A stretch of 64,000 nt of DNA from Pararhizobium sp. YC-54 (lineage in GTDB: Bacteria; Pseudomonadota; Alphaproteobacteria; Rhizobiales; Rhizobiaceae), in assembly GCF_025847205.1 (NCBI RefSeq), contig NZ_JAOYTH010000001.1, forward strand, positions 372,001 through 436,000, read 5' to 3'. The notes under the pieces were generated by a model. It did no database searches. It saw nothing but the letters and a program-made list of their open reading frames with translations, and had not been told where the DNA came from. The position numbers were made by a program, and so were the translations under genes. Below, one piece after another: positions 36,454 through 46,013 of this stretch (position 1 is the stretch's first letter; each line of letters begins with the position of its first letter).

Positions 36454-37277
36454 GCGAACTGATCATCGAGAACGTCTGGAAAGAATATGGCGACCAGATC
36501 GTGCTGGAGAACATATCGCTGACGGTGGCGTCCCGCGCTTTCGTCGCGCTGGTTGGCCCCTCCGGTTGCGGCAAGTCGACCTTCCTGCGCATGCTTCTTG
36601 GCCAGGAACACGCGACCAGAGGCACGATCCTGCTGGAGGGCGAACCGCTGCCCGCTGAACCGCGTCCGGATCGCGGCGTCGTTTTCCAGCGCTATTCGGT
36701 CTTCCCGCATCTGACGGTGCTCGGCAATGTCCTGCTCGGCAAGGAATTGATAGCCTCGAAATACAAGGCAAAGCTTTTCGGCCCAGCGCGGCGGTCGGCT
36801 ATCGAGGAAGCCCGGCAGCTTATCGCTGAGGTCGGCCTTTCCGGCGCGGAAACCAAATATCCGGCACAGCTTTCCGGCGGCATGCAGCAACGGCTGGCAC
36901 TGGCACAGGCTCTGATCATGAAACCCAAGGTCCTGCTTCTCGACGAGCCGTTCGGCGCGCTCGATCCCGGCACCCGCGCCGAGATCCACACGCTGATGAA
37001 ACGGTTATGGAACGAAACTCAGATGACCGTCGTCATGGTCACCCACGATATGCGGGAGGCCTTCACGCTCGCCACCCGTGTCGTCGCCTTCGAGCGGCCG
37101 CGCGACCGGCCGGAGGAGAAGGAGCGCTACGGCGCCACCATCACACGCGACATTTCCATTTGGCCGCCCCGCCGCGCGGGCGAGTTTTCGCATTTCAGCC
37201 CTGACCGGGACGGCCCGGTCGTTTTGCAGGGCCCTCGCCGGGACGACCCGTCTTCCAGTCCGTCAGGAGATAGATAG
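36450..37277 (+). CDS. ABC transporter ATPase, guanidine operon
   Basis: 275 residues of the NrtD/SsuB class. Walker A GPSGCGKST, Q-loop VFQRYSVFPHL, signature LSGGMQQRLALAQAL, Walker B VLLLDEPFGALD and switch His in MVTHDMREA are all intact. The C-terminal ~40 residues are a proline/arginine-rich tail without a domain. The ATG overlaps the permease stop. It energises the importer made with the two preceding genes. Confidence 0.9.
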   Translation: MSELIIENVWKEYGDQIVLENISLTVASRAFVALVGPSGCGKSTFLRMLLGQEHATRGTILLEGEPLPAEPRPDRGVVFQRYSVFPHLTVLGNVLLGKELIASKYKAKLFGPARRSAIEEARQLIAEVGLSGAETKYPAQLSGGMQQRLALAQALIMKPKVLLLDEPFGALDPGTRAEIHTLMKRLWNETQMTVVMVTHDMREAFTLATRVVAFERPRDRPEEKERYGATITRDISIWPPRRAGEFSHFSPDRDGPVVLQGPRRDDPSSSPSGDR

Positions 37278-37279
37278 CC

Positions 37280-38098
37280 ATGCATGTCAGACGTTCCGCA
37301 GAGGAAATTGCCGCCAACCGGCAGCGTTACGAAGACCATCAAATGAAGGGATTGGAGTTCGCTCCCAAGGCACTTCCGGCACCGAGCCCCCTTCCCGCGC
37401 CAGCGATCGCGTCAACAGCGATCATCCATCGGGAAACGATACCCGGCGGCTGGTACTGGTCGACCCTTTTGAAGCGCGGCGAAGCCCTGCGCATCGAGCA
37501 GCAGGACGGCGCCTCGACCGTTGCGCTGATCGCCTGGAACGCCAATGATGCCAGCGAGAGGCTCAATCTTGTCGATACCGTCAAGGTTCAATGGACGACC
37601 GCGCTCGGAAAGGGCCGGGTGATCTTCTCGGACATGGGCCGCGTGATGTTTTCGATGATCGAGGATAGCTCCGGCGCCCATGACTGCCTGATGGGCGGAT
37701 CGACTGCTGCGTCGAATGCCGCCAGATATCCCGGCGCCAAAACCCGCAACACGCGGGACAACTTCATCCTCGCGGCCGGCAAGCTCGGCCTCGACCGCCG
37801 CGATATTCCGGCCGTGCTCAATCTCTTTGCGCCAGTTTGCGTCGATGATGCCGGCGGCTTCCGCTGGCAAGGCAAAACCTCCAACAGCGGTGATTATGCC
37901 GAGATGCGCGCCGAGATGGACATGCTTGTCGCCCTTTCCACCTGCCCGCATCCGCTTGATCCCAATCCGGTTTATGCGCCGGCGCCGGTGATCGTAACTC
38001 GGTTCCGCGCTGCCGCGCCGGCCGCGGACGATCTTGCCCGCACGGCAACCGCAGAGGCCGTTCGCGGCTTCAAGAACAACGCCATGATGCAGGCTTGA
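37280..38098 (+). CDS. DUF1989 protein, carboxyguanidine deiminase subunit type (larger)
   Basis: 272 residues of the urea carboxylase-associated (DUF1989) family. Conserved features: IPGGWYWSTLLKRGEALRIEQ, SGAHDCLMGG, TRDNFILAAGKLGLDRRDIP, NLFAPVCVD, GDYAEMRAEMDMLVALSTCPHPLDPNP. In characterised guanidine operons this family pair (CgdAB) deiminates carboxyguanidine to allophanate. It starts two bases after the ATPase stop and overlaps the next frame, so co-translation with its smaller partner is likely. Confidence 0.85.
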   Translation: MHVRRSAEEIAANRQRYEDHQMKGLEFAPKALPAPSPLPAPAIASTAIIHRETIPGGWYWSTLLKRGEALRIEQQDGASTVALIAWNANDASERLNLVDTVKVQWTTALGKGRVIFSDMGRVMFSMIEDSSGAHDCLMGGSTAASNAARYPGAKTRNTRDNFILAAGKLGLDRRDIPAVLNLFAPVCVDDAGGFRWQGKTSNSGDYAEMRAEMDMLVALSTCPHPLDPNPVYAPAPVIVTRFRAAAPAADDLARTATAEAVRGFKNNAMMQA

Positions 38099-38109
38099 GG
38101 GGGCGAATC

Positions 38110-38772
38110 ATGACCGATTTCATTCAGACTTCCCCGGCACGCACCATCGAAAACGCAGCGCAGGATCATTTCATTCCGGCCGAAGCGCCGTGGTCCGGCA
38201 TTGTGCGCAAAGGGCAGACCATCCGTATCGAGGACAGCTACGGCCAGCAGGCGATCGACACGCTGTTCTACAAGGCGGACGATTTTGCCGAGCGCTATTC
38301 CAACCAGGATACGATGCGCGAACAGGGGGCCGCCTATGTTGGCACGGGCACGCGCCTCATGTCCAACGAAGGCAATGTCATGCTGAGGATGACGGCCGAT
38401 AGTTGCGGTCGCCACGACACATCGGCCGGCGCCTGCTCATGCGAAAGCAACACCGTGCGCTTCGGCCACGGCACCAAATACCTGCATGCCTGCCGCGACA
38501 ACTTCGTGATCGAGGTGATGAAACACGGGATGAGCAAGCGCGACATCGTGCCGAACATCAACTTCTTCATGAACGTGCCGATCAGCCCCGATGGCAAGAT
38601 GACCATCGTCGACGGCATCTCCGCGCCCGGCGACTACGTCGAGCTGGTGGCCGAGATGGACGTGCTCTGCGTCATCTCCAACTGCCCGCAGATCAACAAT
38701 CCCTGCAACGGCTTCGATCCGACACCGATCCGGGTGCTCATCTGGGATGCCGTTCCGGACCTTGAGGCCTGA
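38110..38772 (+). CDS. DUF1989 protein, carboxyguanidine deiminase subunit type (smaller)
   Basis: 220 residues from the ATG at 38110 with GAGGGGGCG upstream. Paralogue of the previous gene with the same motif order: CGRHDTSAGACSCES, CRDNFVIEVMKHGMSKRDIVPNINFFMNV, GDYVELVAEMDVLCVISNCPQINNPCNG. The many paired Cys and His residues suggest a bound metal. It is expected to form a heteromer with the larger subunit and convert carboxyguanidine to allophanate and ammonia. Confidence 0.85.
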   Translation: MTDFIQTSPARTIENAAQDHFIPAEAPWSGIVRKGQTIRIEDSYGQQAIDTLFYKADDFAERYSNQDTMREQGAAYVGTGTRLMSNEGNVMLRMTADSCGRHDTSAGACSCESNTVRFGHGTKYLHACRDNFVIEVMKHGMSKRDIVPNINFFMNVPISPDGKMTIVDGISAPGDYVELVAEMDVLCVISNCPQINNPCNGFDPTPIRVLIWDAVPDLEA

Positions 38773-38774
38773 GC

Positions 38775-41700
38775 ATGTTCAAAAAGGTCCTCATCGCCAA
38801 TCGCGGCGAAATCGCCGTCCGGGTCATCCGGACATTGAAGACAATGGGCATCGCCTCGGTCGCCGTCTATTCCGATGCCGACCGCTTTGCCGTGGCAACG
38901 CGCCTGGCTGACGAAGCGATATACCTTGGCCCTTCGCCCGCCACCGAAAGCTATCTCAACATCGATGCCGTCATTGCCGCCTGCAAGGCCACGGGCGCGG
39001 AAGCCGTGCATCCCGGCTACGGCTTTCTATCGGAAAACATCGGCTTTGCCGAACGGCTGGCTGTCGAGCGCATTGCCTTCATCGGCCCGCGACCGGAACA
39101 TCTTTCGGCGTTCGGGCTCAAACACACGGCCCGCGAACTGGCCAAATCCAGCGGCGTGCCGCTTCTGCCGGGCAGCAGCCTGCTGGAAAGCGCAGAAGAA
39201 GCGCTCAAGGCTGCCGAAACTGTCGGCTATCCGGTCATGCTGAAATCGACGGCCGGCGGCGGTGGCATCGGCATGCAACTCTGCGCGGATGCCGATGCGC
39301 TGCAGGCTGCCTTCGAAAGCGTGCAACGCACGGCGCGTGCCAGCTTTGGCGACGCGCGCGTCTATATCGAGCGGTTCGTCGCCAATGCCCGTCATGTCGA
39401 GGTGCAAATCTTCGGGGACGGCAAGGGCAAGGTGGTGGCGCTCGGCGAGCGGGACTGCTCGTTGCAGCGGCGAAACCAGAAGGTCGTCGAAGAAACCCCG
39501 GCACCCGGTCTTACCTCCGCCACACGCACCCGCCTGCATCAGGCGGCCGTCGATCTGGGCAGATCGGTTTCCTATGCCTCAGCCGGCACGGTCGAATTCA
39601 TCTACGATCCTGTGCGCGAGGAATTCTACTTCCTCGAGGTCAACACCCGGCTGCAGGTCGAACACCCCGTTACCGAAGCCGTCTTCGGCATCGATCTCGT
39701 CGAATGGATGCTCCGGCAGGCAGCGGGCGAAGATGTGCTTTCCGCCGCAGAACTCTTGAAACCGAAGGGTGCCGCAATCGAGGTCCGTGTCTATGCCGAG
39801 ATGCCGCATGCCGATTTCCGCCCGAGCGCCGGTCTTTTGACGGAAGTCGCATTTCCGCAGGACGTTCGCGTCGACAGCTGGATCGAGACGGGCACGGAGG
39901 TAACGCCTTTCTATGATCCGATGCTGGCAAAACTGATCGTCGCGGCTGAGGACCGCCCGGCAATGATCGCGAAACTTCAGGCGGCCCTTGCCGCGACGTC
40001 CATCGCCGGGGTCGAGACCAATCTCGACTATCTCCGGGAAATAGCCGCTTCCCATCTCCTCGCCAGCGGCAAGGTGGCCACGACGGCGTTGCGCGATTTC
40101 ACCTTCGTGCCGGATGTCATCGAAGTTCTGTCGCCGGGCGCCCAGTCCAGTCTCCAGGAACTGCCCGGCCGCCTCGGCCTCTGGCATGTCGGCGTGCCGC
40201 CGAGCGGACCGATGGATGAGCGTTCTTTCCGCCATGCCAATCGTCTTGTCGGAAACGACGACACGACCGGCGCGCTGGAGTTGACGGTGTCCGGCCCGAC
40301 GCTGCGCTTCTTCACCGATGCCGTGATCGCGCTTTCAGGGGCACATATGCCGATGACCTGCGACAGCACTGCCTTGCCACACAACACGGCCGTGACAATT
40401 CGTGCAGGGCAGGTCCTATCCATCGGCACCATCGAAGGCCCCGGCCAGCGCGCCTATCTTGCGGTCGCGGGCGGTTTTGCGGCTCCGGTGGTGCTCGGCT
40501 CACGCGCCACGTTCGGCCTCGGCCAGTTCGGCGGCAACGCCACCGGCACGCTGAAGACGGGCCATGTGCTGCACCTTGCGCGGCAAACGTCCGCCAAGCC
40601 GGCGGCACCTGCAAACGAACCCGCCGAACTGACGCGCAATTGGCAGGTCGGTGTTCTCTACGGGCCCCATGGCGCGCCGGATTTCTTTCAACCAGGCGAC
40701 ATCGACACGCTGTTTTCAACCTCCTACGAAGTGCATTTCAACAGCGCCCGCACCGGCGTCCGCCTCGTTGGCCCGGCGCCGAAATGGGCGCGCAGCGACG
40801 GCGGCGAAGCGGGGTTGCATCCTTCCAACCTGCATGACAACGCCTATGCCGTCGGCGCCATCGATTTTACCGGTGACATGCCAATCATTCTCGGTCCCGA
40901 CGGACCGAGCCTCGGCGGCTTCGTCTGCCCGGCGGTGATCGCCCGCGACGAGCAATGGAAGATGGGCCAGTTCAAGCCCGGCGACCGCATCCGCTTTCAT
41001 GCCGTCACGCGAAGCGAAGACCCCATAGCCGGTCCTGCCGTTCATCGGCCCGCGCCGGATATCGGCTCGGCCATTGTCGGAACACGCAACGATGGCCCTG
41101 TCTCTGTCGTCTACCGCCGCCAGGGGGACGACAATCTGCTGGTCGAATACGGCCCGATGGCACTCGATATCGCGCTCAGGCTGCGTGTGCACCTGCTGAT
41201 GCAGGCGGTTGTAGAAGCCCGCCTGCCCGGTCTCATCGATCTGACGCCCGGCATCAGGTCGCTGCAGATCCACTACGATGGAACGACATTGTCGCGAAAG
41301 CGCCTGCTCGGACTGTTGGCCGACATAGAGACGTGCCTGCCGCCAGCACAGGCGGTGACAGTGCCCAGCCGCATCGTGCATCTGCCCCTGTCATGGAGCG
41401 ATCCGGATGCCGAGCTTGCCATGCGCAAATACCAGGAGCTGGTCCGCCCGAACGCACCCTGGTGCCCCTCGAACATCGAGTTCATTCGCCGAATCAACGG
41501 GCTTGCCGATGAGCAGGCGGTGAAGGACATCGTTTTTAACGCCAGCTATCTGGTTCTCGGTCTCGGCGACGTCTATCTCGGGGCGCCGGTCGCAACCCCT
41601 GTCGATCCGCGTCACCGCCTCGTCACCACAAAGTACAATCCGGCCCGCACCTGGACCCCGGAAAACGCCGTGGGCATCGGCGGAGCCTATATGTGCATCT

Positions 41701-42314
41701 ACGGCATGGAGGGTCCCGGCGGCTACCAGTTGTTCGGCCGTACCATTCAGGTCTGGAACACCTGGCGGCAGACGCCAGAATTCGCCAAGGGCAAGCCGTG
41801 GCTGCTCAATTTCTTCGATCAGATCCGCTTCTTCCCCGTCAGCCATGACGAACTGACGGAGGCGCGGGCTGCCTTCCCGCATGGCGGCTATCCCGTGCGG
41901 ATCGAGGAAACGGAATTCTCCTATGCTGCCTATGAAAAGGAACTGCAGGCGAACGCCGTGTCGATCAACCGTTTCAAGGCCAAGCAGCAGGCGGCTTTCG
42001 ACGCCGAGCGGCAAAGTTGGAAGGAAATCGGTCTCGACAGCTTCGTCAGCAATGAAGGCGCTGGAGAAAGCCTCGATGGCGATATTCCCGCGGGCTGCTT
42101 CGGCGTTGCCAGCAGCGTGCCGGGCCATATCTGGAAACTTATGGTGAAGCCGGGAACCTCCGTTGCTGCCGGCGAGACGATCGCCATCATCGAATCCATG
42201 AAAATGGAAATCAACGTCACTGCCCACAGCGCCGGACGTGTCCGCGATTTGCGTGCCGGGCCCGGTCGAAATATCAAAGCCGGCGATATCATCGCCGTTC
42301 TGGAGAACTGCTGA
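38775..42314 (+). CDS. Biotin-dependent urea/guanidine carboxylase
   Basis: 1179 residues. Domains in order: biotin carboxylase (about 1-450; MFKKVLIANRGEIAVRVIRT, ATP-grasp, YFLEVNTRLQVEHPVTE), a KipA/KipI-type carboxyltransferase (about 460-1080; PPSGPMDERSFRHAN, then LHPSNLHDNAY) and a biotinyl carrier domain with the biotin lysine K1143 in ESMKMEIN. It carboxylates urea to allophanate or, as the riboswitch and DUF1989 pair suggest, guanidine to carboxyguanidine. It is separate from allophanate hydrolase, not fused as in yeast urea amidolyase. It starts two bases after the DUF1989 gene. Confidence 0.92.
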   Translation: MFKKVLIANRGEIAVRVIRTLKTMGIASVAVYSDADRFAVATRLADEAIYLGPSPATESYLNIDAVIAACKATGAEAVHPGYGFLSENIGFAERLAVERIAFIGPRPEHLSAFGLKHTARELAKSSGVPLLPGSSLLESAEEALKAAETVGYPVMLKSTAGGGGIGMQLCADADALQAAFESVQRTARASFGDARVYIERFVANARHVEVQIFGDGKGKVVALGERDCSLQRRNQKVVEETPAPGLTSATRTRLHQAAVDLGRSVSYASAGTVEFIYDPVREEFYFLEVNTRLQVEHPVTEAVFGIDLVEWMLRQAAGEDVLSAAELLKPKGAAIEVRVYAEMPHADFRPSAGLLTEVAFPQDVRVDSWIETGTEVTPFYDPMLAKLIVAAEDRPAMIAKLQAALAATSIAGVETNLDYLREIAASHLLASGKVATTALRDFTFVPDVIEVLSPGAQSSLQELPGRLGLWHVGVPPSGPMDERSFRHANRLVGNDDTTGALELTVSGPTLRFFTDAVIALSGAHMPMTCDSTALPHNTAVTIRAGQVLSIGTIEGPGQRAYLAVAGGFAAPVVLGSRATFGLGQFGGNATGTLKTGHVLHLARQTSAKPAAPANEPAELTRNWQVGVLYGPHGAPDFFQPGDIDTLFSTSYEVHFNSARTGVRLVGPAPKWARSDGGEAGLHPSNLHDNAYAVGAIDFTGDMPIILGPDGPSLGGFVCPAVIARDEQWKMGQFKPGDRIRFHAVTRSEDPIAGPAVHRPAPDIGSAIVGTRNDGPVSVVYRRQGDDNLLVEYGPMALDIALRLRVHLLMQAVVEARLPGLIDLTPGIRSLQIHYDGTTLSRKRLLGLLADIETCLPPAQAVTVPSRIVHLPLSWSDPDAELAMRKYQELVRPNAPWCPSNIEFIRRINGLADEQAVKDIVFNASYLVLGLGDVYLGAPVATPVDPRHRLVTTKYNPARTWTPENAVGIGGAYMCIYGMEGPGGYQLFGRTIQVWNTWRQTPEFAKGKPWLLNFFDQIRFFPVSHDELTEARAAFPHGGYPVRIEETEFSYAAYEKELQANAVSINRFKAKQQAAFDAERQSWKEIGLDSFVSNEGAGESLDGDIPAGCFGVASSVPGHIWKLMVKPGTSVAAGETIAIIESMKMEINVTAHSAGRVRDLRAGPGRNIKAGDIIAVLENC

Positions 42315-42315
42315 C

Positions 42316-44130
42316 ATGCTGCCGACAATTCTCGATCTCTCAAGCCTTCGCGCCGCCTATCAATCCGGCCTGACGCCGCTCGATCTCGTTGAGGAGGTCA
42401 TAGCGCGCCGCGCCGCTTCCAAAGATCCGGCGATTTTCATTGCCGTCACGCCGGATGAGAAGCTGCGCTCTGCCACCCGTGACCTCATGGCACGCGCACC
42501 CGAGCCAAACAGCCTACCCCTTTGGGGTATCCCCTTCGCTGTGAAGGACAATATCGATGCCGCTGGTCTGCCAACCACAGCCGCCTGCCCTGCCTTCGCT
42601 TATGATCCGACGGTGGATTCGACCGTCGTCGCACGTCTCAAGGCTGCCGGCGCCCTCCTCATCGGCAAGACCAACCTCGACCAGTTCGCGACCGGGCTCA
42701 ACGGCACACGGTCTCCCTATGGCGCGCCGCGTTCGGTCTTCGACCCCGCCTATGTATCGGGTGGTTCGAGTTCCGGTTCGGCGGTAGCCGTTGCCTCGGG
42801 GCTTGCCACATTCGCGCTCGGCACGGACACGGCAGGTTCCGGCCGCGTGCCGGCGGCCTTCAACAATCTCGTTGGCATCAAGCCGACCCCTGGGCTGGTG
42901 CCGAACTGCGGTGTCGTCCCGGCCTGCCGCAGCATCGATGTGGTCACTGCCTTTGCCGCGACGGTTGGTGATGGCGTTACGATCCGCAAGGTGATGGAGG
43001 GCTATGACGCTGCCGATCCCTTCTCGCGCCATGCCATGCCCACCAGCCTTCCCGCGTCCGGTTTGCGTATCGGCGTGCTGGAGGCTGCCGAGCGCGAATT
43101 CTTCGGAAACCGGGATGTCGAGGCGCTCTACGATGCGGCGATCGAGCGGGCGAAATCGCTTGGCGCGACCATCGTGCCTTTCGACTATGCGCCGTTCCGG
43201 CAGGCCGCCGAACTGCTCTACAATGGCCCGTGGGTCGCCGAACGGCTGGCGGCCGTGAAGGACTTCCTGGCCAGCAACGCGGATGATTTCGACCCGACGG
43301 TTCGCACGATAATCGAAGGCGCCAAGGCTTATGATGCCGTCGCCGCATTCGAGGGCAGGTACAAGCTCGAAGCGCTGCGGCAACAGACGAAGGCCACGTG
43401 GACGAAGGTGGACATCCTGTTGCTGCCAACCTCGCCCACCACGTACACGGTCGGGGAGATGCTAGCCGATCCGATCGTGAAGAACAGCCATTTCGGGCGC
43501 TACACGAATTTCGTCAATCTCTACGACTATGCTGCAATCGCCATTCCGGCGGGCTTCGGCAGCAATGGCTTACCCAGTGGCGTGACGCTGATCGGCCCGG
43601 CGTTTACGGACGACGCGCTCGCCCCGTTTGCCGACGCCATGCACCGGGCAGTTGGCGCGGGCATGGGCAAGGACAAGACGGCATCGCTGCCCGAAGAAAG
43701 CCGGATTGCACCGCTTGACGACGGTTTTGTCCCGATCGTTGTCGTCGGGGCGCATCTGACCGGCATGCCACTCAATCACGAACTGACCGGACCGGGTGGA
43801 TATCGCCTGAAAACCTGCCGAACGGCCGGCGATTACCGCCTCTTCGTACTGCCGAACACCACGCCGCCGAAACCCGGCCTCATCCGTGACACCGGCTTCG
43901 CCGGCGATGGCCTCGAAGTCGAAGTCTGGGCACTCCCACCCGCCGCCTTCGGCAACTTCGTCCAGAAGATTCCGGGGCCGCTCGGCATTGGCAAAGTGAC
44001 CCTCGAAGACGGCAGCTGTGTCTCCGGCTTCCTCTGTGAGACGCATGCCGTCACAGGCGCCGAGGAAGTGACCGCGCTCGGTGGCTGGCGAGCCTACATC
44101 CGTACGAAAAACGCGAATTCAACCGTATGA
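42316..44130 (+). CDS. atzF: Allophanate hydrolase
   Basis: 604 residues, full length. The amidase-signature domain has the Ser-cisSer-Lys triad K77, S151 and S175 with the same spacing as AtzF (K91, S165, S189). The C-terminal domain (from about residue 465) is the AtzF-type fold that handles N-carboxy intermediate decarboxylation. The product is two ammonia and two carbon dioxide per allophanate. It starts one base after the carboxylase stop; a longer in-frame start inside the carboxylase is rejected. It is the shared end point of the biuret and guanidine branches. Confidence 0.93.
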   Translation: MLPTILDLSSLRAAYQSGLTPLDLVEEVIARRAASKDPAIFIAVTPDEKLRSATRDLMARAPEPNSLPLWGIPFAVKDNIDAAGLPTTAACPAFAYDPTVDSTVVARLKAAGALLIGKTNLDQFATGLNGTRSPYGAPRSVFDPAYVSGGSSSGSAVAVASGLATFALGTDTAGSGRVPAAFNNLVGIKPTPGLVPNCGVVPACRSIDVVTAFAATVGDGVTIRKVMEGYDAADPFSRHAMPTSLPASGLRIGVLEAAEREFFGNRDVEALYDAAIERAKSLGATIVPFDYAPFRQAAELLYNGPWVAERLAAVKDFLASNADDFDPTVRTIIEGAKAYDAVAAFEGRYKLEALRQQTKATWTKVDILLLPTSPTTYTVGEMLADPIVKNSHFGRYTNFVNLYDYAAIAIPAGFGSNGLPSGVTLIGPAFTDDALAPFADAMHRAVGAGMGKDKTASLPEESRIAPLDDGFVPIVVVGAHLTGMPLNHELTGPGGYRLKTCRTAGDYRLFVLPNTTPPKPGLIRDTGFAGDGLEVEVWALPPAAFGNFVQKIPGPLGIGKVTLEDGSCVSGFLCETHAVTGAEEVTALGGWRAYIRTKNANSTV

Positions 44131-44147
44131 CGAAGGAAGCAAAAAAC

Positions 44148-44255
44148 ATGACAAGATTGCTCGGACATATGTTTCGCCTGTTCCGCGAGGGACTGCTCGC
44201 CCGCACGTTCGCCATCGGCGCGCAGCGTCGCAATTCGGCACTCCTCGACAAATGA
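44148..44255 (+). CDS. Possible 35-residue peptide
   Basis: ATG at 44148 with GAAGGA upstream. The product MTRLLGHMFRLFREGLLART is basic and amphipathic and ends NSALLDK. It lies 17 bases after the allophanate hydrolase gene and could be co-transcribed. No family is known and it may be chance. Confidence 0.3.
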   Translation: MTRLLGHMFRLFREGLLARTFAIGAQRRNSALLDK

Positions 44256-44532
44256 TATGCATGCCGACCTCAAAGATCAGGAACAATGATTGAGCGCAAG
44301 GCACGATCACCGTACTGGCACGCAGATAGACACGAGCGGCGCGCAAGCGCTTCGGATGAGGTTTGACTTGCAGGCGATATCCTCGTTTTCGCTCCGGCAG
44401 GCAGGAGGTGGCATTCAAAGTTGGAATGTCACACTGCCCGGGTCTCGATGACCTGGGAGATTGCGAATGATCACCCTTCTCAAATACCGCCTGCCGTGCA
44501 GAATGGTCCTCCCATTCAGATGAAGGTACAGC
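44256..44532. other. Spacer before the FAD oxidoreductase
   Basis: 277 bases without a supported gene. A TGGCACG occurs at 44320 but lacks the matching TTGC of a sigma-54 promoter. No terminator was found, so read-through from the guanidine operon is possible. Confidence 0.35.
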
Positions 44533-45819
44533 ATGCCCGCAGTCCCGTTGCCGACCAGCCTCTATACCGACACCGCGCATCCCGCACCGTTGACGCCACC
44601 GCTTGATGGCGACCGGACCGTGTCGGTCGCCATTATCGGCGCCGGTTTTGCCGGGCTCTCCGCAGCCTTGCATCTTGCCGAGATGGGCGTCGATGTCTGC
44701 GTGCTCGAAGCCAATGAACCCGGCTGGGGCGCGTCCGGACGCAATGGCGGACAGGTCAATCCCGGACTCAAGTTCAACCCCGACGAACTGCTTGCCCGGT
44801 TTGGCGGCGATCTTGGCCAGCGCATGATCACGATGGCCTGGGGTGCACCGGATTTCACCTTCGGCCTCATTTCCCGGTTGGGCATCGATTGCGACGCGCG
44901 GCAGAACGGCACGCTGCGGGCGGCGACCAATGCACTGACGGCCAAGGCTGTCGGCATCACGGCCGCTCAATGCGCAGCACACGGCATGCCGGCACGTTTG
45001 CTCGATGCCACGGAAACAGAGTTGGCGACCGGCACAGGCCGCTATTCCGCGGCCCTGTTCGATCCGCGCGGCGGCGATCTGCATCCGCTCAACTTTGCAC
45101 GCGGCCTGGCTTCTGCCGCCCAAAAGGCAGGCGCGTTTATCCATGGCAACAGCTGCGTCGTCTCGGCCCGCAAGCAATCCGGAAAGTGGCTGTTGCGCAC
45201 GAACATGGCCACCGTTACGGCGGATAAATTGCTTGTCGTTACAAATGCATATGCGGACGGGCTCTGGCCCGGGTTGAGGAAAACCCTGGTTCCCGTCTAC
45301 AGTTCGATTGTTGCAACAGAACCCCTGCCCGGCGCGCTTGCGCACCGCATCCTGCCGCACCGACCGGTGCTCTACGAAAGCGGCCATATCACTGTCTACT
45401 ATCGCCTCGACAAACAGAACCGGCTGCTGATGGGCGGACGCGGACCGCAGCGGACACTGACCGGGCAAACCGGGCCGCTCGACTATCTCAAGCGCTACGC
45501 CGAAGCGCTTTGGCCGGACCTGCGGGGTGTTCGCTGGACACACGCCTGGAACGGCCAGCTGGCAATCACGCCGGACCACCTGCCGCATCTGCATGAGTCG
45601 TCGGAAGATGCGTTGATCTATCTCGGCTGCAACGGCCGTGGCGTGGCGCTGGCAACGACCATGGGCCATCAGCTGGCCGAACGCCTGGTGGGCGGACAGT
45701 CGGCCCGGATCGACCTGCCGGTGACCGGCATCGAGCCCATGCGTTTCCACGCACTGTGGCCCATCGGCGTGCATTCCGCCATGATCTGGGGGAGAATGAA
45801 AGACCGGTTGGGCATATAG
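44533..45819 (+). CDS. FAD-dependent oxidoreductase (DadA/PuuB-like)
   Basis: 428 residues of the D-amino-acid oxidase/glycine oxidase fold. The FAD-binding motif is VAIIGAGFAGLSAALHLAE (near residues 32-50), followed by GASGRNGGQVNPGLKF, typical of gamma-glutamylputrescine oxidase and related enzymes, and the C-terminal FAD contact YLGCNGRGVALATTMG. It oxidises an amine or amino acid. Its position at the end of the nitrogen island suggests use of a nitrogen compound, perhaps a guanidino or polyamine derivative (inference). It is separated from the allophanate hydrolase gene by ~400 bases. Confidence 0.8.
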   Translation: MPAVPLPTSLYTDTAHPAPLTPPLDGDRTVSVAIIGAGFAGLSAALHLAEMGVDVCVLEANEPGWGASGRNGGQVNPGLKFNPDELLARFGGDLGQRMITMAWGAPDFTFGLISRLGIDCDARQNGTLRAATNALTAKAVGITAAQCAAHGMPARLLDATETELATGTGRYSAALFDPRGGDLHPLNFARGLASAAQKAGAFIHGNSCVVSARKQSGKWLLRTNMATVTADKLLVVTNAYADGLWPGLRKTLVPVYSSIVATEPLPGALAHRILPHRPVLYESGHITVYYRLDKQNRLLMGGRGPQRTLTGQTGPLDYLKRYAEALWPDLRGVRWTHAWNGQLAITPDHLPHLHESSEDALIYLGCNGRGVALATTMGHQLAERLVGGQSARIDLPVTGIEPMRFHALWPIGVHSAMIWGRMKDRLGI

Positions 45820-46013
45820 ACCCGAAGGATACCGGCGAAAGCCCCGATATCACTCAACAGTTTTTGTATTTTTTGGTTTAAAATAATAAATCAAATAATT
45901 GAAATTTATACATTTATTACGACTTAGTAAAAACATCTCAAACCGACCGGGAAACCATTTTCATTCGTTGCGCGTATCATATCTAACCAGATGGTCAGCA
46001 AGAGAGACGGCGA

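Noticed and set aside
44320..44340. TGGCACG before the FAD oxidoreductase as a sigma-54 promoter
   Set aside because: The -12 element (TTGCW) is missing; TAGAC occupies the position.
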